NCBI GenBank assembly: GCA_037176725.1
Contig: JAZBRS010000060.1
Span: forward strand, 59,052,001 to 59,116,000
Length of the DNA stretch: 64,000 nucleotides
From: Posidonia oceanica
Lineage: Eukaryota; Streptophyta; Magnoliopsida; Alismatales; Posidoniaceae
Direction: 5' to 3'
Numbering within the stretch: position 1 is the first letter of the stretch; the number at the start of each line of letters is the position of its first letter. The position numbers and the translations under genes are program-made. Positions 56,518 through 64,000 of this stretch are shown here, in pieces. A model generated the notes under the pieces. That model was given only the letters and a program-made list of their open reading frames with translations. It searched no databases and was not told the DNA's origin.

Positions 56518-59500
56518 TGTAGCGATCCCGATCGGAATCAGGCTCGCTGATTCAGCGGCGATTGGATCCGAGGAAGAGGCTCAACTCGAAAACACTTGAA
56601 ATCGAGGAGAAAAAGGAAAGATAAGACAAATCAGAGTCGCCACCAAGTCTATTAACGGAAGACGAGGAAAATCGAGGAAAATGCGTGAATTAACACGCAA
56701 AACCAAGCAAGAAATGCAAAGCAAAGCAATGCAAAGGAAAACAAATGCAAACAAATGCAAATGAGATGACTCTAGCCTAGGATAAGGGCAGTACGGTCAT
56801 TGCGGGCCAAAAGACAGGGTAAGGACTCCTGTTACGTGCGGGGAAGGGTTAGGCACCCCCGACACGCCCGAGAATCGGTCTTTCTAGGCTTACGCTCGCA
56901 TACGCAGAAAAATGCAGGATTGAATGCCTATGTGCCTATAAATGCCTAAATGAATGCTCAAGGTGTGCTCTAAGTGGGAAGAAACAAAGCAAGGAAGTAA
57001 ACGTGCTCTCTAAGTGCTCAGCTACGCTGTCCGTGTTCCGAGTTAGGCGAAACCTAGCTCGTGAGAACTGCAGACAGTAAGCATCACAGCCCTATATGCA
57101 AATGCAGGCGAAAAAGCGAAATAGCGGGAAAACCATGCAATGCAATCGACATGCAAGGGAAAACGGCGTAAAACACGCAAAACTAGACGAGAAAAGAGCA
57201 AGGCATGCAGAACGGGGCAAAAGAACAAAACCGGCACGCAAAACGAGCGAGAAAGCAAGGCAGCACGCAAAACGAGACAAGGAAGCAAAGAGGCACGCAA
57301 AACGGTGCAAAAGCGAGAGCGAGCACGCGAAACGGTGCCAAAACAGCGAAGCAAAAACCTCAGAAAAGCCATACGAAATGCAAGAATGCAGAAAAGATCA
57401 GAAGAGGCCAAAGGGGAGGCAAAACAATGTGTGTGTAAGAACAGACGTCGTTTAGGACCGCTCAGAGTAGGTGTGAAGACCTACGGAGGGGAGAGCGTGC
57501 AAACGGAGGGATTACCACCTCTTTGCGACTGTTTCCCGCTAAACCATTCCACAGTGTGTCTCGCACGCTGCCCAAAGCTCGCGATGCGATCGGATCGTGG
57601 AAAAGGGGGAAGAAAGTCACATTAAGTGGCAAATCCAAGGAAAACTCAACACAAAACACACAGGAATACGCGAAACGAGGATTGGAAGATACAAGCAGAA
57701 AGGGGAGGCCCTATTCTACATGCCTAAAGAGACAGAAAGCGAAAACAAGGAAAATTGTGCAAATGGCATGCAAATGAATGCAAGGGTTCAGGAGGACATA
57801 CCTGGAAGTCCGGGGCCTGATCTGAAATCTGTCTGGTCCATGCTGAAGGGTGCTTCGCTGCGGTCGCCTGGGCAGCTTACTTGAGAAGATCCAACGGCCG
57901 GATTGAAAGATATCGCAGCTTCAAGGCAGAAGGGCCAGAACAGGGGAGAAGAACAGATCTAGGTGTTCAGGAGGTCCTAAGGGTGTGCAAAAGGTCCTCC
58001 TAAGTGAAAGGGAGCTAAAAGTGCTTAGTGTGTGCAAAAGGATGCTAAAATGCAAGACTAGGTGAATGCAGGATGCATGCAAAAGCAAGAAAAAGCAAAG
58101 AGAAGAAACTGGGAAAAGGCAGGATTTCAGAAAGCATTTTGAAAAAGAAAGGGGCTAAAAATGCAAATTTTCCAAAAAACAGGGGTCCACAGGAAAGGAT
58201 TTTGAAAACAGGAGAGGACAGGGCTTTGTTTTGTAAAAAACTAGGCTCAGAAAGCTGTTTTGAAAAGAGGGTATGCTTTAAAAGAGGTTTTGAAAGCAGA
58301 AAGGGATCAGAAAGCAATTTTAAGAAAACTAGGGTCTAAAATGCAAATTTTCCAGAAAACAAGGTTCTGGGGAGTCTGGGAATACTAGTGGAGGGTCTAT
58401 ATGCAATTTGGTAAGCATAGGAGCTCAGATGCAACCTAGGGGCAAAATGGTCTTTTCACATGTTTTTTGAAAGATGCAAGGACCTATGTGTGATTTTGAA
58501 ATTATGCAGGGGCAAAAATGCAATTTAATATGGAAAACATGCTCTGAAAAATAAGGGACAGGACTACAGTGCAATTTTTAGAAAGAACAGGGTCAAAAAT
58601 GCAATACAATAAGCCAAAATACATGCAAGAGCTACTGTCCATTTAAAATGGACCTAAGTGCAAATATGCAAAAGCAGAAGGTAAAAAATGCAATGCAGTA
58701 TGCAAAAATAAAAAATAACAGTTAAGTTCCTACAGTGCATGGACCTATATGCAAAATCAGAAACATGCAGGGGGCCAGAATGCAATGCAATATGGTAAAA
58801 TGCATGCAATTAAATGAACTGATTTAAGACAGGACCTACTTGCAAAAATCGAAAGCAGAGGGGCTAAAATGCAAAATATTATAACAGCACAGCACAGTAA
58901 CAGGACTAAAAGGCAAATACTGAAAAGCATGAACAAAAGCTGCAATTTAGCATGGTTTTTAATTAAAAACTAAGCATATTAAATGGCAGAAGGACTGAAA
59001 TGCAAAAATTAAAGAACTTAAACCAGATCTGCAATATTTACACCTAAAACTATATAACAAAAGAAATAAATGAATAGTGCTGATTGTCGACGGCGACGAG
59101 CACTGTAGCACAAAGCTTCCAGAGCTCGTGGCCGCCGACAGGGGAGGCTGAGGAGGCGCAGATTGGCGGAGGGCGTAGCCGGCGACCGTGCGGAGCTCAG
59201 GGAACCAACCGGGGACCTTTCTGCTGGCCGGAGCATCCGGAGATCAGGGGACCGGTGCCGGAGAAGACGGGAAGACCGGCGAGCCGCAGGAGCGTCTGGA
59301 ATGCTTGGAACCGGCTTCTGACCGGCGGAGAAGCAGCAGGAGGAGGAGAGAGAGCGGGGAAGGTAAGGAAATACCTGCGGTGGCGTCTGGAGGGTGCTCC
59401 CGACCTCGGCAGAGTTGGAGCCGGCCGGCGTTCGTCGTCTGATCGCTGCGGTGGATGCTGGCGGCTCGCGGCGGTTGGGACGGCTTCAGGACGAAGCTTC

Positions 59501-62247
59501 GGAGCTTCCCAGACGATCGGGCGAGGCTGCAGCTGCTCGGACGGAGAAATGGGTCTTCTGGGTGGACTGTAAGCTGCCGGAGGCCGGGGGAGCGGTCTGT
59601 TGCTCCTCGGCTCGGCTGGAGACCTCCGGAGGATTGCTGGGATGCTGGCGATGGAGGTTGGATGCTTTGGAAGGGGTTCTGGTGCGAGTAGATAGGAAAT
59701 GGAGGTTCGGGCTGATTTCTGACAGAAACAGGGCTAGGTGTTTGTAGTGTGGTTTAAGGTCAGTGGTGGACGAGAAGGTCTGATGGCTGGGGCTTGGGAA
59801 AGGTGGAGGTCTGGTGAGTAGCTGGGTGAAGTTTGGGAGGATTCTGTGGATTGTGGAGGAGGGAATTACGGAGTGGGTTCAGGTCAGTTGCAGAAAGGCT
59901 TTCAGAGGGATTAGGTAGTGATTTGGGTGGTGGAATGGCTGTAGAAAGGTGAGGGGAAATGGCTGTGTTTTGGGTGAACTTGGGGGAGTAATTGGGAGGT
60001 GGATGAAGGCCGGGAAGGGATTTGGTTTTCTGGAAATGGAAGAGGGGAGTCAGCTGAAGAATTCAGAGGGAATTGGAGGAGGATTGGGCATGGGGATTGG
60101 GCTGAGATGGAGGCTTCTCTCCGGGATGCCAAGGTCTCCCTCAGACACTCTCTTCTGCTCTCTCTTCTCTCTTGAATTGGAAGAAATGCAGAGGAGAAGG
60201 AAGGAATGCACAGGTGGGGAAGAAGTTGGAAATTCTGGTTTGGGGATTGCTCTCTCACTCTCTGGTTCGCTCTTGCACTGTCACACTTGCTCACTCTGGT
60301 TCCGCTCACTCACACTGGTTCTGTCTGGCGCTCTCGATTGAAGGGAGGACGGGAGGCTTATATCTGGTGGAGGGGAGGCTGTTGGCGTGCTGGGAGATTT
60401 GAAATCCGCGGCGGCCACTGCAGCAGAGGAGACGACGAGGCGACTGGCTCCGGATTTGGTGCTGAGATGAAGGAGACAGCGAGCTGCTGTAGACTGAAAT
60501 GATGGAGGCTTGAATTTCAAACAATGGAGGGAACTTCTGCTGGCAGCTCGCGGGAGAGAATCCGGAGAAAAATGCAGAAGGAGGAGGAGGAAGAAGGAGG
60601 GCGTGGGCCGGACCGTGCGGGGGGGCTGAAGAAAAAAAAAAGGAAATAAAAGAAAAAGAGGAACGGGCCGGATTGAGCCCAGTAAAGAAAAGAAAGAATG
60701 GAAAAGAAAAGTAAGAAAGAAAGAGAGGGTAGAATGGGGAAATAAAATAGGTAAAAATAAACTAAAAATAAATAAAAATATTAGAAGAGTTTTGCTGTAG
60801 ATTAGGATTTTAATTAAAATTTTTAATGGTCATTTTGAGTTGATTAATGTGTTTTGGGCTTGATTAGGGTTTTAGGGTTTTGGTTTTGCTTTTAATTGGT
60901 TTTCACTTGATTAAATGTTTGTTAAACCCTTTTTAAATTATTTTAAAAATTTTGTTTCCCTTGTTGGACACTTAGAATATTAATTAGGATTTTTTAGGAT
61001 TTAATTTCGTATTAATCAAGGTTGGTTTTAGGTTTTTAAGTTTTAGTCTTCTTAGGGTTTCTTCCTTTTTAAGTCTTTTAAGTTATGTTTTGATTTTTAT
61101 TTATTGATTTTTCTTGAAGTTTTTAGTTGGATTTTTCTGGTTTGATAGGATATTTTTAAGTCTTTCAGATGTGTTTTTATTTTCTTTTTTAATTAGGTTT
61201 TTAACTTGTTTTTCTTATGTTTATTAGGTTAAGTCTTTTGCCTTCTTTAATTACTTGTTTTAGTGTTTGATTTTTAATTCTTCTTTTTAGGGTTTGTTTT
61301 TTAATTCTTTTAGTGGGGTTTTTACTTTTGCTGGGTTTAGATCTCATTTTAGTTTTTTCCTTGATTTTTCAGTGTTTTCTTTTGATTTGTTTTGCATTTT
61401 TTAGTTTGCATGTTTGGTTTTCTTTTTAGCTTGATTTAGTTAAGTTTAAGTTTTTAATTGCTTGTTTAATGTTTTTTTAATTGTTTTTCTTAGGGTTCTG
61501 ATTTGTTTATTTTATGTTTTGAGGTTTTACAGATTTTTATGGGTTTTTGTGGATTTTTGCAAAAAGGAGAAAAGGAAAAGAGAAGGAGGAAAGAAATGGA
61601 AAAAAGAGGGAGATAAGAGGAAAAGGGATAGGTTGGAGGAAAACGATTTTTTTAAAATTCAGAAAAAGTGTTAAAAATAAAGTAAAAATAGGGATAAGAT
61701 AGAGGAGGGATAGAAGCACAGAGGGGGCCCACAGCCAGACCAGAAAAAGGATAAGAAAGGGATGAAAAGAGAGATGATAATCAGGAGAGAGAGAGGAGAG
61801 AGAAAATGATAATCTCGGAGAGAGAAAAGGATAATTTGGGTGAAAGAGGGTCTTAATGGTCTTGGAATGGGGTGAAAATTGGTGAGTGGGTAGTCTAGGG
61901 TTTGAGGTGTTGGGTCTAAGGTTTTGGTTTGATTCTAAGAAGGTTTTGGAGGGGTTTCAAGGTGTAGAAAAAGGGTAGTTTCACCTAGGTTTTCTAGGGT
62001 TTTTGGGAATGGGTCAGGTTTGGAAATTTCTAAGTTTTTGGGTAGGCTTGTTGGGTGGATAGTGGTGGTTTTTCCTATGGTTTTTAGTTAGGTTTTGAGG
62101 TCGGGAAGGGGGGTAAAGGTTTAGGTCAAAACAGGCCGATTTTGAAGGGTAGAGAGGAGGATTAGGGTTAGGGTTTGGTTGGGGTTTGATCCAGCAATCA
62201 CCAAGAGGGCTCCAAGGGTCCGGGCCTGCCAAGATGGGGTGTCAACA
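56518..62247 (-). repeat. 3' LTR of the second Tat element (5,730 bp)
   Basis: On the - strand it starts TGTTGACACC (62247 downward) and ends CGCTACA (56518). Recognisable shared blocks are the GGTGCCTAACCCTTCCC-type block near 56850, TTGCAT-rich stretches, a GC-rich block (about 59080-59700), an A/T-rich stretch (about 60630-61700) and telomere-like TTAGGGTTAGGGTTT near 62163. The 89/91-bp array is reduced to about one and a half short units (57180-57340). Open frames inside follow from composition; no gene is recognised. Confidence 0.9.
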
Positions 62248-62315
62248 GATGCCCCTCCCTGAGCGAGGGCAAGCGGAGCGCGGCCGCTGCTCAGGGTTGA
62301 CAAGACACCCCATCT
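62232..62315 (-). other. 84-nt stem-loop spanning PPT and LTR start, second element
   Basis: On the + strand, arms AGATGGGGTGTC (62232-62243) and GACACCCCATCT (62304-62315); inner arms CCCTGAGC (62257-62264) and GCTCAGGG (62289-62296). Same length and layout as in the first element, with one base pair exchanged as a pair. The polypurine tract (reverse of GATGCCCCTCCC, 62248-62259) lies inside. Confidence 0.8.
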
Positions 62316-62427
62316 GACCGGCGGGAGCAGCGGGTTGCTATGGGCGTGAGCTACTTATTCAGGGTTGACAAGACACCCCATCTGACCGGCGGGAGCAGCG
62401 GGTTGCTATGGGCGTGAGCTACTTATT
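62292..62427 (-). repeat. 68-bp tandem duplication next to the PPT stem-loop
   Basis: Two identical-looking units starting CAGGGTTGACAAGACACC at 62292 and 62360. The composite element has a single copy of this stretch. The duplication gives a second outer arm GACACCCCATCT at about 62372. Confidence 0.88.
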
Positions 62428-62879
62428 CGGCGGATGCACCGAAGATCGTAGCCCGTTGCCGCAATGCAAGATGCCAGTGCAGATGGATGCTGTGTTGTGT
62501 GTATGCATGCTGATGCGAGTGCAATGCAAGAGTTAGTATAAAAGTTAGTGCAGCTATAAGAAAATGCTGATGCTGTGCAAGTGATACTGATGATGCTAAA
62601 GTGATATGCAGTGCTAGCTAAGGAAGTGCTAAGATGATGCAGGAAAAATGATAAAAAAGCGCGATGTGGCGCGAATATCTGGCAGGGAGGCTAGACTTGC
62701 GCAACAAAGCGAAGGAAAACAGGGTGCAGCTGGTCCCCGCCCGGGGAGCAAGCTAGCAAGAAAGAAGGGTGTGAGGGGAGAGAGGCCAACTCTCCTATCG
62801 CAGGAAGGGGGTGCGTGACTTCGTCTTCCTGGGACAAGGCCGCGCCGAAAAGGAGAAAAAAAATGATAAGGTGACGGGC

Positions 62880-63720
62880 TTATCGTCCGGATAGTTTACG
62901 GTCATATCAACCGGGAGTGACAGTTTACAGTCCTGTCAACCGGAGGCAGTTGTGAGTGATAGTTACTGGATATCAGCCGTATAACATGGTTGTGGGATAG
63001 TTTACAGTCCTATCAACTGGCGAATAGTTTACAGACCTATCAACTGGCGGATAGTTTACAGACCTATCAACTGGAAGCCACAAACCATGAGGGATAGTTA
63101 CTGGATATCAGCCGTATAACGCAATGCCGGATAGTTTACAGTCTATCATCTGGAGCGACAGTTTACGGTCCTGTCAACCGGTGGATAGTTTACAGACCTA
63201 TCAACTGGAGGATAGTTTACAGTCCTATCAACTGGAAACGGCATTGCGAGGGACAGTTACTGGATGTCAGCCGTATAACATGATTGCGCGTGGTAGTTTA
63301 CAGTCCTACCAACTGGCGGATAGTTTACAGACCTATCAACTGGAGCGACAGTTTACGGTCCTGTCAACCGGCGGATAGTTTACAGACTTATCAACTGGAA
63401 ACGCGCAATGATGAGGGATAGTTACTGGATATCAGCCGTATAATGCAATTGCCGGATAGTTTACAGTCTATCATCTGGAGCGACAGTTTACGGTCCTGTC
63501 AACCGGCGGATAGTTTACAGACCTATCAACTGGAGGATAGTTTACAGTCCTATCAACTGGAAACGGCAATTGCAAGGGACAGTTACTGGATGTCAGCCGT
63601 ACAACACAACTGCGGGCCGACCATGGATCGACCAGAAGATAGTTTAGGAATATCAGCCTGAGATAGTTTCGGATATCAGCCTAGCACGAGTGATTGATAG
63701 ATGATAGTTTAGGAATATCA
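62880..63720 (-). repeat. Expanded stem-loop cluster, second element
   Basis: About twenty hairpins with arms GATAG/CTATC, GACAG/CTGTC or GGTAG/CTACC (63292-63296 with 63306-63310), alternating with GATATCCAGTAACTATC-type units. A block of roughly 310 bp appears twice in similar form (about 63124 onward and 63449 onward), showing local duplication. Confidence 0.85.
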
Positions 63721-63829
63721 GCCTGAGAGTGATTGATTGATTGATAAGAGGGGGCAAGATCATGATGAGAATGATAAGATATCGGACTTATCGGCCGGCA
63801 AAGAGGGGATGAGGTAATGATGAGAAGTT

Positions 63830-64000
63830 GATCTAAAGAGGGGGATGAGATCATGATGAGAAATTAAGCTAAAGAGGGGGATGAGATCATGATGAGAAGT
63901 TAAGCTAAAGAGGGGGATAAGATCATGATGAGAAATTAAGCTAAAAAGGGAGATGAGATCATGATGAGAAATTAAGCTAAAGAGGGGGATGAGATCATGA
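63830..64000 (-). repeat. 36-bp tandem repeat, second element (cut by window end)
   Basis: Reverse-complement units containing GGGGGATGAGATCATGATGA, the same unit as at 8160-8568, running off the window. Confidence 0.9.

Larger units (their letters stand above)
56518..64000 (-). mobile_element. Second Tat-lineage element, 3' part, opposite orientation
   Basis: Reverse-complement relative of the composite element. It enters the satellite with the 3' end of its LTR and continues through PPT, stem-loop and 3' untranslated region, leaving the window inside the 36-bp repeat. The LTR ends are easily aligned with the first element, but the GC-rich core and the 3' repeats are clearly diverged, so this is a different subfamily or an older copy. 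Its coding region, other LTR and target-site duplication lie outside. Confidence 0.92.
62428..64000 (-). other. 3' untranslated region of the second element (partial)
   Basis: 62428-62870 is single-copy and matches 9111-9540 in reverse. About 62880-63720 is a dense cluster of stem-loops of the GATAG/CTATC family, with units containing GATAGTTTACAGACCTATC, richer than in the composite element. 63776-63802 contains the GATAAGTCCGATATC unit in reverse. From about 63830 to the end runs the 36-bp repeat. No gene is seen. Confidence 0.88.

Overview
The window is repetitive heterochromatin from a land plant, most likely a flowering plant. No host gene, tRNA, rRNA or prokaryotic feature was recognised. 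The evidence for a plant is a Tat-lineage (Ogre/Retand-like) Ty3/gypsy retrotransposon: a primer-binding site of the tRNA-Arg type known from that lineage, a pol with two RNase H domains, 6.1-kb LTRs, and an extra gene resembling the plant mobile domain (PMD/DUF7745) family. The species cannot be named from this sequence.

Layout. (1) 1-6380 is a tandem satellite with a 69-bp monomer. (2) 6381-37640 is a composite Tat element on the + strand: a 5'-truncated 3' internal fragment (6381-9639), a complete LTR (9640-15743), a complete internal region (15744-31540) and a second complete LTR (31541-37640). The internal region carries PBS, leader, gag-pro-RT-RNaseH-aRNaseH-integrase in one frame with two in-frame stops, a spacer, an intact 400-codon PMD-like ORF, and a 3' untranslated region full of tandem repeats and stem-loops. 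(3) 37641-56517 is the same satellite, organised in higher-order units (about 2,238 bp) and in a 6.55-kb tandem duplication. (4) 56518-64000 is the 3' part of a second, diverged Tat element on the - strand: its 3' LTR (56518-62247), then its 3' untranslated region running off the window.

How the parts relate. The satellite monomer is built from two 19-nt stem-loops (stem GATAGGT/ACCTATC, then GATAAGT/ACTTATC, both with loop CCGAA) whose starts lie 28 nt apart. The Tat 3' untranslated region holds the same type of stem-loop, again 28 nt apart at one place, plus a 55-bp repeat closely resembling half of the monomer. This fits a satellite seeded from, or exchanged with, the element's 3' repeats, a route already described for Ogre/Tat elements. 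The stems vary in a compensatory way (GATAG/CTATC, GACAG/CTGTC, GGTAG/CTACC, GATATGT/ACATATC). A separate 84-nt stem-loop spans the polypurine tract and the LTR start in both elements and shows one compensatory base-pair change between them.

History inferred from the repeats. A second copy of the occupied satellite segment lies directly downstream (about 40347-46900) and has no insertion. Against it, the left flank of the composite element has lost about 750 bp of satellite together with the 5' part of the first element, and the junction carries 8 bp of microhomology. The LTR-internal-LTR arrangement with an extra internal fragment upstream is what recombination between LTRs of neighbouring copies produces. 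The two LTRs differ at about 12 positions outside length-variable arrays, so the copies are young.
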